From Microcaldota archaeon (GTDB lineage Archaea > Micrarchaeota > Micrarchaeia > Micrarchaeales > Micrarchaeaceae): DNA of 60,996 nucleotides. A program made the position numbers and the translations under genes. The stretch covers positions 1-60,996 of the forward strand of contig JAKATK010000008.1 of the NCBI GenBank assembly GCA_021827995.1. The letters run 5' to 3'. The notes beneath the pieces were generated by a model that made no database searches, was not told the DNA's origin, and saw nothing but the letters and a program-made list of their open reading frames with translations. Positions 51,418-59,872 of the stretch are shown here, one piece after another (position 1 is the first letter of the stretch; every line of letters begins with the position of its first letter).

Positions 51418-52428
51418 ATGCTTTACGTCAATGGGTACGCTGTATCGCTCGACAGACGGGAGCATGGTGCGGACATAGACTTCGTGTCGCATGGGCACAG
51501 TGACCATATAGCCGCTGCAAGGAAGGGCTCGCGCATTCTCGCAAGCAGTGAGACGGTGCAACTGGTTAAGCGTGTGCACAAGAGGAACATAGAGCCTTAT
51601 GAGCACCGCAGACACGGTTGGCTTAAGCTGCTCAACGCCGGCCATATATTCGGGTCTAGGCAGTTGTGCATGGACGACTACAGCACAGGCAGGCGCATAG
51701 TCTACACAGGCGACTACCAGATGCAGAGCGCTAGGGCTGCAGAGCCCATAGAGGTTGTTGAGGCCGATTCCGTGGTGATCGATTCGACATACCCGCACCC
51801 CAGAATCAGATTCGAGCGGCGTGCTGAGGTTGAGAGCGCCATACAGCGATGGGCTGCATGCGCGGAATCGAACGGAATAGCTCTTCTTGGAGCCTACGCC
51901 CTGGGCAAGTCGCAGGAGCTCATAGCGATACTGAACGAGGTCGGCATCAGGCCGGTAGTTAGCAGGAAGATTAACGCCGTGAACGAGATATACACTGAGC
52001 ACGGGATTAAACTGGAATATGCGTCGGCGTACAAGCGCGAGCCGGACCACGAGGAGGCGCTCGGCAGGAACTTTGTCGGTATTGTAGAGAGCAATAAGCT
52101 CATGGATCTGGCGTGGCGGCTCGGCAGGGCGCATGGCAAGAGGGTGCACACCGCAGTGGCAACAGGCTTCGCGAACGCGTTCAAGTTCCCCACGGAAGCG
52201 CAGTTCGCTCTTAGCGACCACGCCGACTTTAGACAGGCAGTTGACTACATAGACGCTACAGGCGCAGACGCAGTGTACACATACGGCAAGGGCGCTAGGG
52301 AGTTGGCGGAAAACCTGGCCAGGCTTGGCTACAACGCGACCCAGTTCGATGGCATTGGCCAGCCTCAGCAGTCGCGCACATGCAGCTATGCCGCAGGCAT
52401 GGTCAGCGATAGCAAATTAAGCCTTTAG
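51418..52428 (+). CDS. Beta-CASP metallo-beta-lactamase nuclease-like protein
   Basis: Metal ligands are IDFVSHGHSDHIA (HxHxDH), NAGHIFGSRQ, YTGDYQ and, at the end, FALSDHADFRQAVDYI. This is the order of the MBL/beta-CASP group that includes CPSF-type RNA nucleases and SNM1/Artemis-like exonucleases. At 336 residues it lacks the KH domains of archaeal aCPSF1, so it resembles the short exonuclease-like subgroup. AYALGKSQELIAILNEVG in the middle matches the beta-CASP insertion. It starts 13 nt after the P-loop gene. Confidence 0.87.
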   Translation: MLYVNGYAVSLDRREHGADIDFVSHGHSDHIAAARKGSRILASSETVQLVKRVHKRNIEPYEHRRHGWLKLLNAGHIFGSRQLCMDDYSTGRRIVYTGDYQMQSARAAEPIEVVEADSVVIDSTYPHPRIRFERRAEVESAIQRWAACAESNGIALLGAYALGKSQELIAILNEVGIRPVVSRKINAVNEIYTEHGIKLEYASAYKREPDHEEALGRNFVGIVESNKLMDLAWRLGRAHGKRVHTAVATGFANAFKFPTEAQFALSDHADFRQAVDYIDATGADAVYTYGKGARELAENLARLGYNATQFDGIGQPQQSRTCSYAAGMVSDSKLSL

Positions 52429-52446
52429 CAGAAATATGCTTAGACC

Positions 52447-52518
52447 GCCCCGATAACTCAGTGGTAGAGTGCTTGTCTCGTAAACAAGAAGCCGAGGGTT
52501 CAAATCCCTCTCGGGGCT
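52447..52518 (+). tRNA. tRNA-Thr (CGT)
   Basis: The 72-nt cloverleaf has acceptor gccccga/tcggggc with discriminator t. The anticodon arm cttgt-ctcgtaa-acaag gives CGT, and the T arm is gagggttcaaatccctc. There is no intron and no encoded CCA. Confidence 0.94.
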
Positions 52519-52896
52519 GTCTTAGGAATGCTCTGCCCCCTATGTAGTTTCTGAATACACAAACAACAGCAGCCCTTCTGCATGGATGATGGCATGATGT
52601 ACCTCAAGAGATGGGCAGGGCCGTAAAGCAGCTAGGCGCAGCGATATCTATAGACAGCCAGTGCAGGAACACCTGTGTTTCAAGCAGGGCTAGGGGCTGA
52701 CTTATTCTATGCTATGCAGGATTTACTGCATGGAATCGATTTTGTATACTTTATGCGCAGCGTGTGGCGCGTGCATTGATAATTACGCAATCCTGTGGCT
52801 TTAAGCGTTACCAAATGCACATTTCCCAAAGATTGGTTTGGTATTCTCTTAGCATAAACTTATATTTTAAAGCACACCAATTAGGTTGTTGATTTT
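52519..52896. other. Intergenic stretch after tRNA-Thr
   Basis: I see no gene in most of this stretch. Short frames occur (for example 29 codons from an ATG near 52610) without promoter or family support. A TATA element (cttatatttt, about 52859-52868) near the end serves the smORF at 52897. Confidence 0.5.
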
Positions 52897-52968
52897 ATGG
52901 GGCTGTCAAAATCTAGGATGGTCAGGGCAAGGAGGAAGCGCAGGCTGCACAAGTTTCAAAAGAAATAG
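52897..52968 (+). CDS. 23-residue very basic peptide (eL41-like candidate)
   Basis: ATG 52897 to TAG 52968 encodes MGLSKSRMVRARRKRRLHKF plus QKK, with 11 Arg/Lys. Size and composition resemble ribosomal protein eL41, a 23-25 residue Arg/Lys-rich helix. A TATA box (cttatatttt) about 33 nt upstream gives a short leader, as expected for a real gene. Identity by exact alignment is weak, because eL41 normally opens MRAKW; another tiny basic RNA-binding peptide is possible. Confidence 0.5.
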   Translation: MGLSKSRMVRARRKRRLHKFQKK

Positions 52969-53307
52969 CCGTAAAATTCGTGTCCTGGAAAATTGGACAT
53001 TGCTGGAGTATTTCGACGCTCTTGTAGGTGATGGCGCAATGGCAGGAACCGATGGGGGAGCCGCCGAGCATAACACAGAGGTTATAGGGCGCAGGTCAGG
53101 GCTATCCACAAACAACAGAGGTATAATGCTGCTTAACATCATGCTCAGCGTCCCAGTGGCAGCCGTAGATGACACGATACTCTTAGAACAGCGGATGCAG
53201 CCAGAGCCCAAACCATAGAAGCTGGAATGATTATGTTTTATTCGAGCCAGAGATGTAGTAGCGTATAATATGAGTAGGGGATTTTACAGAACCGATAACT
53301 GATTTTA
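52969..53307. other. Intergenic stretch after the smORF
   Basis: No gene is supported. An open frame of 110 codons covering 52886-53218 overlaps the smORF and has no recognisable protein features. A TATA-like gcgtataata near 53262 precedes the membrane protein gene at 53308. Confidence 0.5.
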
Positions 53308-53802
53308 ATGGCAAACAAGACGCTAAAGAGATATGGGCTGGAGAGCGCAGCCAGGATACTTATAGCAACAGGCGTATTGCTCGTATTATTTTCCTGGATT
53401 GCCGGGACCTATTATTACGGGAGCACTGGAAGCGTAGCGTCGCTAATAGTGCCGTTTGTATTCACTTGCGTTCTGGCACTGCTGCTTCTTGTAATAAGAT
53501 ATAGGTACACGTTATTCGAGGAATACCCTTACCTGATGAACCTGCCGTCGTTGTTCTATCGTATCAGGGATAAGGATGGTACGAATAACCAGAGCTTGGC
53601 GTTCAGCATGATATTCACCGTGCACGCACTGGTGGTCGCCTTTCTGGGATTACTAAGCTTGGTTTTGACAATAAGCATAGGCTTTAGCATAAAGCGCAGT
53701 TCGGCATCGCCGCTTCTATACGTATACCTTGTAATAATTACGGTTCTAGTTGTATCGGTGCTGCTGCAGTATCGAAGAATCTACATCAGGTTTTCGAAGT
53801 GA
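53308..53802 (+). CDS. Four-helix membrane protein, unknown function
   Basis: Four hydrophobic helices are visible in 164 residues: ARILIATGVLLVLFSWIAG (about 15-34), VASLIVPFVFTCVLALLLLVI (43-63), MIFTVHALVVAFLGLLSLVLTI (102-123) and LYVYLVIITVLVVSVLL (136-152). A conserved-looking polar loop of about 35 residues (RYRYTLFEEYPYLMNLPSLFYRIRDKD) lies between helices 2 and 3. No metal or catalytic motif is recognised. It stands alone behind a TATA-like element. Confidence 0.7.
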   Translation: MANKTLKRYGLESAARILIATGVLLVLFSWIAGTYYYGSTGSVASLIVPFVFTCVLALLLLVIRYRYTLFEEYPYLMNLPSLFYRIRDKDGTNNQSLAFSMIFTVHALVVAFLGLLSLVLTISIGFSIKRSSASPLLYVYLVIITVLVVSVLLQYRRIYIRFSK

Positions 53803-54039
53803 AGCTTACGAGCACATTGAGTAGGCACGGCCTTTATTATTACGGCGCCGCGCAACATCGCGTGGCAATGGACAACGCATGGGCAGGCCGGTAGTGACAC
53901 AAAAGGCCGAGCGCAGCATGGCGTGGCTTTATTGATGCTGGGCTGGAGCCCATGCACAGCGTTTCAATTGCGACATTGAATGGGAACGCAGCCCATCGCT
54001 TAGGACCCGAGGAAAACCCCTATTCCGCAACGTGTCGGG

Positions 54040-55281
54040 CTAGCGCAACGCCTTCGTCACGCTCTCGATGTCAGGGGGGACCTCGACAGGCGCGTTCTTG
54101 TACCTTGGTTCTATGCCATTTATTTTCCCGGTGTGGTAGTCGACAGTTGCGCCAGGGTCCTTGAGGATGTTGCCGGTCAGTATGCACACGACGCTGTCGT
54201 CGCTGCTGATGATGCCGCGCTCCCGTAACCTCTTAGCGCCTGCAAGAGATGCGGCAGATGCTGGCTCGCAGCCTATACCGCTCGAGTCTATTACAGCTTT
54301 GGCGTCCATTATTTCCTGGTCGGACACCTGCTCCACGACGCCATTGGTAGCCTTTATGGCGCGCATGGCCCTCTTCCAGCTGACCGGATTGCCTATCCTT
54401 ATCGCGCTGGCCAGCGTCTCTGGCTTAGCCAGCGTTGGCGGCCGCTCTAGGCCTTCCTTCCACATGCTGTAGAACGGGTTTGCGCCCTCAGCCTGAACCG
54501 CAGCCAGTCTGGGCAGATGCTCTATCAGCGCCAGGTCCCTGAGCTCCACGAGCGCCTTGCCTATCGCAGACGTGTTGCCCAGGTTGCCGGCTGGCACGAT
54601 AACCCAATCCGGAGGTTTCCAGCGCAGCTGTTGGATGAGCTCGAACGCTATGCTCTTCTGGCCCTCTATGCGCCATGGGTTTATCGAGTTGAGCAGGTAC
54701 AGGCCCAAGCGACCGCAGGCCTCCTGCACGATGCGCATCGCATCATCGAAATTTCCCTTGATCTGCAGCACCCTCGCACCGAAGGCCATCGCCTGCGCCA
54801 GCTTGCCGTAGGCTATCTCGCCGGATGGTATGAACACGACGGAGCGCATGCCGCAGAGAGCTGCATACGAGGCGAGCGATGCGGAGGTGTTACCGGTCGA
54901 CGCGCAGCCGACAGCCTTGTGGCCCAGCCTGCGCGCCTCGGATATGCCGACTGTCATGCCCCTATCCTTGAACGAACCGGTGGGGTTCTCTCCCTCGTGC
55001 TTCATGCTCAGCTTTGCTATGCCAGCGAACTCAGATACCATGGCGTGCGTGTATATGTTGGTGTTTCCTTCAGGCCTAGTGACTATCAGGTCGTCCCTGA
55101 CCAGCGGGTGCACCAACTCCTTGTAGAGCCAGACGCCGCTGTTGTACGGCTTCTTCCTGCTCCGGGCACGCCTGTCGAGCTCTGCCCTGGTGATCTCGAC
55201 GCCGGTCGTGACAACATCCAGGAGGCCGCCGCACTCGCACCGCCATATGCTTGCCGGCTCGCGCTCGGCGCCGCAGTCCAT
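54040..55281 (-). CDS. thrC: Threonine synthase
   Basis: The PLP enzyme converts O-phosphohomoserine to threonine. The lysine that binds PLP is in ENPTGSFKDRGMTVG, GCASTGNTSASLASYAA follows, and the phosphate-binding region is VPAGNLGNTSAIGKAL. An N-terminal zinc ribbon is partly present (MDCGAE ... WRCECGGLL). The codon before the ATG encodes Cys (VCMDCG), which would complete CxxC, but no canonical start codon exists upstream in frame. The true start is therefore uncertain. It is the last gene of the threonine cluster, 25 nt after thrB. Confidence 0.94.
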   Translation of the reverse strand: MDCGAEREPASIWRCECGGLLDVVTTGVEITRAELDRRARSRKKPYNSGVWLYKELVHPLVRDDLIVTRPEGNTNIYTHAMVSEFAGIAKLSMKHEGENPTGSFKDRGMTVGISEARRLGHKAVGCASTGNTSASLASYAALCGMRSVVFIPSGEIAYGKLAQAMAFGARVLQIKGNFDDAMRIVQEACGRLGLYLLNSINPWRIEGQKSIAFELIQQLRWKPPDWVIVPAGNLGNTSAIGKALVELRDLALIEHLPRLAAVQAEGANPFYSMWKEGLERPPTLAKPETLASAIRIGNPVSWKRAMRAIKATNGVVEQVSDQEIMDAKAVIDSSGIGCEPASAASLAGAKRLRERGIISSDDSVVCILTGNILKDPGATVDYHTGKINGIEPRYKNAPVEVPPDIESVTKALR

Positions 55282-55306
55282 GCAAACAAGCTTCGTGCGC
55301 GTTGAA

Positions 55307-56221
55307 TCAACCCACTTTCCTTGCGCCCTGGTTCGATATCCCGCTCGTGATTATTTCATGGCTCTCTCTGAATATGTCTTTTACCCTTGCGACGAGCGCC
55401 TCGCGGCTTCTGGGCGAGCGCTTGCCCAGGGCCAGTATAGACGGGCCTGCACCGCTGGCCACGACGCCGTAGCCCAGCTCCCTGCCTGCTTCTCTGACCT
55501 CGTACAGGTGCGGAAGTATGCCGGCCGCGTGCCTGGCCGGCTCTGCCACGGCATCGTCCATCGATGCTATTATACCGTCGATGTCCCCATCTTCGAACGA
55601 GCATATCAGCGAGGCCAGCAATTGCATATTGCGCTGGTGGGCCTCTCTCGGCACGCTGGCCGGAAGGGCCTCCCTCGCGGCCTTGGTCGAGGCCTTGCCT
55701 GAACGCGGCAGTATTATTATGGCCTCGAGCGATGGCGGCGCCTTTATGCGCTTAACCCTGAGCGGCTCACGGCTGGTTATTATGGTGAAGCCGCCGAATA
55801 TCGCTGGCGTGACATTGTCCGCGTGCGGTGTCCCGGCTGACACTGCCTCGCCTAGCGAGGCGTACTGGGCCAGCTCCTCCTTTTCCAGGGACAGGCGGTA
55901 TAACTTGTCTATCGCGAACGCCGTACCTGCGGCCGTAGCCGCGCTGCTGCCCATGCCGCTGCCCGGTTTTATCCCCTTGTTTATCGCCATCCTGACGCCC
56001 CCTATGCCGAACCGGTCGCGCATCGCTCTTATAACAGGCCCACACGTGTTGGCCTCTAGGCTGGTCGGTACATCGTAGGTACCTACGCTATCGATCTTGT
56101 CGTAGTCTGCCTTCGATACCCACATCGTGTCAGTTGGCCTGGCCAGCGCTATGCCGCATATGTCGAAGCCAGAACCCAGGTTAGCGGATGTCGCAGGCAC
56201 TACCAGTTTGATGCTATCCAC
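55307..56221 (-). CDS. thrB: Homoserine kinase
   Basis: The GHMP kinase phosphorylates homoserine. VVPATSANLGSGFDICGIAL is the N-terminal motif, IKPGSGMGSSAATAAG (about 84-99) the ATP-binding loop, and GVVASGAGPSILAL the third GHMP motif. Length 304 is standard. It overlaps hom by 8 nt. Confidence 0.95.
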   Translation of the reverse strand: MDSIKLVVPATSANLGSGFDICGIALARPTDTMWVSKADYDKIDSVGTYDVPTSLEANTCGPVIRAMRDRFGIGGVRMAINKGIKPGSGMGSSAATAAGTAFAIDKLYRLSLEKEELAQYASLGEAVSAGTPHADNVTPAIFGGFTIITSREPLRVKRIKAPPSLEAIIILPRSGKASTKAAREALPASVPREAHQRNMQLLASLICSFEDGDIDGIIASMDDAVAEPARHAAGILPHLYEVREAGRELGYGVVASGAGPSILALGKRSPRSREALVARVKDIFRESHEIITSGISNQGARKVG

Positions 56222-57278
56222 GTCGACTCGCCCTTATGAAACGCATGGCCTTCTTGATGTCTGCGGCCACCCTGCTGGCCGTGACGTCGCCGCCGGCGCC
56301 AGGTCCAGACAAGAACAGACTGATCTCGCTCTGATTCGCCATGCCCCTTATTTCTATGGCATTGTTTATACCGCTTACTGAAGCAAGGGGATCGGCCATG
56401 TCCACGAACTCTGGGCCGACAGATGCTCTTATTGCTGGACCGTCGCGCCTGATACTGCAGACGAGCTTTATGCGCCTCCCGCGCGCCACTGTGCGCCTGA
56501 TCAGCTCTGAATCGACGCCCTCTATGCCAAGCATGCCTTCGCGTATGCCGGACAGCTTCACCTCGCCGACCGGTATTTTAGCACCGAGGAGCCTGTTGCA
56601 GAGGCCTACAGCCTTTAGCGCAGAGTCGCGTCCACTTATGTCGTTTCCGTACTCAGCCTCGGCGTAGCCGAGCCTGATCGCTGACGCAATCGCATCGTCG
56701 AACTCCATGCTCTCGAGCTGGCAGAGCACATAGTTGCTCGTGCCATTAAGTATGGCCCTTATGCCGAATATCTTGGCGTTAATCCCGTCGGCCAGCTCGA
56801 ACACCGGAACACCGCCCATGACGCTTGCGCCATCGAAAAACGCAACCGAATGCTGGCGCGCCAGCCTCTCGACTCCATCCATGGCTTCCACAGACCTAAG
56901 ATGGTTCTTCGATGAGACGACCACGCAGGCGCCGGCCTCGAGCGCGTGCATCACGCATGACATGCCGGGCTCGCCGTCCGTTGAGTTGGTCGGCGTCATG
57001 TCCACGAATACGTCCGGCGCGGTCTCGTCTATGGCTTTTATTGCGTCGATGGCCTTCGAACCGCTTATCTCCGACAGCCTGGCCTTAGTCAGCTTGTTGT
57101 GTAGCAGCGCCGAAGCGTCTATCCCATCTGCGTTTATTACGGCGGCGCTGCTGTCCACAGCCGCGACCAGTCTCGGTTCTACCCCATTCGAGCCTGCCCA
57201 TTCCGCCAACTGATCCCACATGCCGAGCAGGCCGCGGCCGACGTTGCCGAGGCCTGAAACCGCAACCTTGATGATCAT
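56214..57278 (-). CDS. hom: Homoserine dehydrogenase
   Basis: It reduces aspartate semialdehyde to homoserine. The NAD(P) loop is VAVSGLGNVGRGLL; VDMTPTNSTDGEPGM and CVVVSSKNHL line the cofactor pocket. The catalytic region is ILNGTSNYVLCQLE through AEAEYGNDISGRDSALKAVGL (the family's EAExDPxxDxxGxDAxxK). It ends without an ACT domain, as many archaeal forms do (354 residues). It overlaps asd by 4 nt. Confidence 0.95.
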   Translation of the reverse strand: MIIKVAVSGLGNVGRGLLGMWDQLAEWAGSNGVEPRLVAAVDSSAAVINADGIDASALLHNKLTKARLSEISGSKAIDAIKAIDETAPDVFVDMTPTNSTDGEPGMSCVMHALEAGACVVVSSKNHLRSVEAMDGVERLARQHSVAFFDGASVMGGVPVFELADGINAKIFGIRAILNGTSNYVLCQLESMEFDDAIASAIRLGYAEAEYGNDISGRDSALKAVGLCNRLLGAKIPVGEVKLSGIREGMLGIEGVDSELIRRTVARGRRIKLVCSIRRDGPAIRASVGPEFVDMADPLASVSGINNAIEIRGMANQSEISLFLSGPGAGGDVTASRVAADIKKAMRFIRASRRG

Positions 57279-58297
57279 AGGTAACCCCTGTGTGCCAACA
57301 GCTCTGCGTCTAGGATGCCGGCGCCGGCGGCACCCCTGACTAGGTTGTCTCCAAGAACCGAGTACGCGATGCTCTTACTGTCCGCGCCAGGGCGGAGCCT
57401 GCCGACGCTGACAGACATGCCGTCATTATCTATGCGCGGCTGCGGCCTGTCAGGCTCGCTACGCAGTACGATGGGCTTCTTCGGCGCGGACGGCAGCTCA
57501 CTGAGGCCGCGGAAGCCTTCAATCGCATCGATAACAGAATCGATCTTGACGGGGTCGCGCAACTCCACGTAAACCGATATCATATGGCCAACCGCTACTG
57601 GCACCCTGTTGCACGACGCGAATATCTTGAGGTCGCCTTCCTTAAGCCTGCCTCCAGCGATGGTGCCGAATATCTTCCTCGGCTCGTCAGCGAGCTTTTC
57701 CTCCTCGCCGCTTATGAAAGGTATCACGTTGCCCAGTGCATCTAGCGAGGACAGCCCGGGATAGCCGGCGCCGCTGAGCGCCTGCATTGACGTAGCGAAA
57801 ACCCGCCTTATCCTGAAGTTGTCAATGAGCGGCTTGAGCGACAGGGCCAGTATTATGGTGGTGCAGTTAGGGTCGCAGACCAGGCCGCCGCTTATGCTGC
57901 GCCTCTGCGCGTCCAGAAGTTCCAGATGCTCAGGGTTTACCTCTGGTATAATCAACGGCACCCTAGGATCCATCCTGTTGGCGCTGGCCTTGCTTATCAC
58001 CGTCTTGCCCTGCTCAGCCAGCTTCCACTCGACCGCGTTCGCTGCGTCTGCGGGCAGCGCGGAGAAAATCACTTCGGACTCTAGCCTCTCGTCGAGGCCC
58101 TTTATGCGAGAATCGAGTATCGAGGGGCTGACGGAGCCATCCGGGCTCTTGCAGAACTCGCGGAAGCTCCTGCCTCTGGACTTCTCAGAACCGACCAGCT
58201 CCCTGACCCTTATGCTCGGGTGCCTCGAGAGGAGCTCGACGAACTTCTGGCCCACCAGGCCAGTGGCTCCTAGAACCGCGGCGTCGAGACTCTTCAT
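57275..58297 (-). CDS. asd: Aspartate-semialdehyde dehydrogenase
   Basis: It makes aspartate semialdehyde from aspartyl phosphate. VLGATGLVGQKFVELL is the NADP loop, C145 in VCDPNCTTIIL the catalytic Cys, and CNRVPVAVGHMISVYVEL the segment with the second catalytic region (CxRVPVxxGH). The layout follows the archaeal/fungal type. It overlaps lysC by 4 nt. Confidence 0.95.
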   Translation of the reverse strand: MKSLDAAVLGATGLVGQKFVELLSRHPSIRVRELVGSEKSRGRSFREFCKSPDGSVSPSILDSRIKGLDERLESEVIFSALPADAANAVEWKLAEQGKTVISKASANRMDPRVPLIIPEVNPEHLELLDAQRRSISGGLVCDPNCTTIILALSLKPLIDNFRIRRVFATSMQALSGAGYPGLSSLDALGNVIPFISGEEEKLADEPRKIFGTIAGGRLKEGDLKIFASCNRVPVAVGHMISVYVELRDPVKIDSVIDAIEGFRGLSELPSAPKKPIVLRSEPDRPQPRIDNDGMSVSVGRLRPGADSKSIAYSVLGDNLVRGAAGAGILDAELLAHRGYL

Positions 58298-59106
58298 GGC
58301 TTTTCACCTGGATATATGACCGTGCCGCCGCGCCATATCCTGATCTGCTTGTACGACACGACCCTAGCTATCGTCGGCGGCTGGAAGTAGTCCAGGGCCT
58401 TGAGCTGTATTATAGAGTAGGGCTTCTCGTACCTCGAGACGCCGTTGTGGCAGAGATCGAGAAGCTGCGAGCGCGACATGCTGTCGACGCGCTTGCCGCG
58501 CACGTATATGCCGTCCACATCTGTCACCTTGACCACCTCGTCCGCGACAATGCACTTACCCATCAGGAACGCGGTCAGGTCGCTGGAGCCCCTGCCCATT
58601 GTGCTTATCTCGTTCCTAAGCGTTCTGCCGACAAAACCGGGCATCACAACGACGTAGCCAAGTCTCAGCCTCGGCTCCACGTACTTGGCGCAGAGGGCCC
58701 TCACCTTGCTCTCTATCGGGTTGGCGTCGCCGAAGTTCCTGTCCGTTATGATCGGCCACGACTCTGACCTTGGGTCGAGGAGCACCGACCTGACGCCCAT
58801 GCCGTGGAGCGCCACAGAAAGGATGGATGCGCTTATGACCTCGCCGTAGCTCAGCACGCTATCCCAGTGCCTGCCGTCGACGCCGCGGTCTATGCCGCTG
58901 AGAAGCGAAACGAGTGAGGAGGTGGTCTCGCCTGGAGCAGACACGACTACGACGATATCGTTGCTGGAGCTCTCCCTTGCTATGAGGCTGGCCGCCCTCC
59001 TTATCAGCTCGCTTGTCGCGAGGCTCTTGCCCCCTATCTTGATGACGATCCTGCGCCTCCTGCGGCCCGCATGGGCCGCTCCGTGCCTCTTGGTTTGTTT
59101 TACCAT
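58294..59106 (-). CDS. lysC: Aspartate kinase, catalytic domain only (no ACT domains)
   Basis: It phosphorylates aspartate, the first step toward Thr, Met and Lys. The amino-acid-kinase fold shows VIKIGGKSLATSELI (family KFGGTS), VVVVSAPGETTSSLV, VLSYGEVISASILSVAL, VVMPGFVGRTL, TMGRGSSDLTAFLMG and VVKVTDVDGIYV. The protein ends after IIQLKALDYFQPPTI at residue 270. Usual aspartokinases continue for 120 or more residues with ACT domains that bind Lys or Thr. Allosteric feedback by those amino acids is therefore unlikely at this step unless a separate ACT protein exists. First gene of the cluster. Confidence 0.92.
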   Translation of the reverse strand: MVKQTKRHGAAHAGRRRRRIVIKIGGKSLATSELIRRAASLIARESSSNDIVVVVSAPGETTSSLVSLLSGIDRGVDGRHWDSVLSYGEVISASILSVALHGMGVRSVLLDPRSESWPIITDRNFGDANPIESKVRALCAKYVEPRLRLGYVVVMPGFVGRTLRNEISTMGRGSSDLTAFLMGKCIVADEVVKVTDVDGIYVRGKRVDSMSRSQLLDLCHNGVSRYEKPYSIIQLKALDYFQPPTIARVVSYKQIRIWRGGTVIYPGEKP

Positions 59107-59275
59107 TCGTTCGCCCGGGTAGCCGCCAGCCGCGCACCGGGGCGGACCAAGAAAACAACGGACCAGAGCATTTTCAGAGATTCAGCCACGGTTTAGCGGT
59201 AGGACTAGCGTGTTGTGGCTGTTGTTCCAGTGGCTCTGACAAATGCCATGTGTCCTGTTTTGCAGCGATAGATTC

Positions 59276-59863
59276 TTAAAACCTTTTGTGCGGGCGCGAC
59301 ATGCCGCGCCGCCGCGCGCGAAGCAATGCCCTACTAGTTGTGGCGTTTATGAACGCGACCTTCTCGGCCATGTACCGCTCCTTGCTGCCATGCGCAAGCC
59401 CTGCGGCCCTGCGCTTCACCTCGGCGTACTTCAGCATGGCTTCCCTGTTTCCCCTCAGGTAGTCCCTGAAGGCGATCTTCTCGCGCCATTCCCTGCCCAT
59501 GAACATCGTGAGGTGCAGGTGAATCCTGACATGCAGGCGGTTGCGCGTCGTGTCCCTTGCGAAGAACAGTCTCTCGGTAGAGCCGCTCTGCTGCATGAAT
59601 GTGTAGCCAAGCCTTTCAATTCGGGCTGCGAACGCGTACGGCCAGCCATGCTCGATTCCGACCATTATGTCTAGAATGTTCTTGCCGCCTAGGCCCTCGA
59701 CAGCGGTGCTGCCCACGTGCTCTATGTGGCAGCCGGGACCCAGCGCGCGCACGAGCCTGCGCCCCTCCCTCTCGAAAAGCTTGGCATAAGCGGGGTTGTA
59801 CTCCTTGAAGGCGTACTTGAGCTTTCCGTCAAGCTTGCGCAGCATGCGAATCATCGAAAGCAT
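59276..59863 (-). CDS. GrpB/UPF0157 family nucleotidyltransferase-like protein
   Basis: The family pattern is clear: EYNPAYAKLFEREGRRL, then IEHVGSTAVEGLGGKNILDIMVGIE (nucleotidyltransferase-like GS and DxD-type region), HLHLTMFMGREWREKIAFRDYLR and AEKVAFINATT. Function in cells is largely unknown; the fold suggests transfer of a nucleotide to a small molecule or RNA. It begins 9 nt after the YgjP-like gene and forms a pair with it. Confidence 0.87.
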   Translation of the reverse strand: MLSMIRMLRKLDGKLKYAFKEYNPAYAKLFEREGRRLVRALGPGCHIEHVGSTAVEGLGGKNILDIMVGIEHGWPYAFAARIERLGYTFMQQSGSTERLFFARDTTRNRLHVRIHLHLTMFMGREWREKIAFRDYLRGNREAMLKYAEVKRRAAGLAHGSKERYMAEKVAFINATTSRALLRARRRGMSRPHKRF

Positions 59864-59872
59864 GGCGGTGCG

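Noticed and set aside
52886-53218. 110-codon open frame on the plus strand
   Set aside because: It overlaps the basic smORF in another frame, has no hydrophobic or conserved segment and no promoter of its own.
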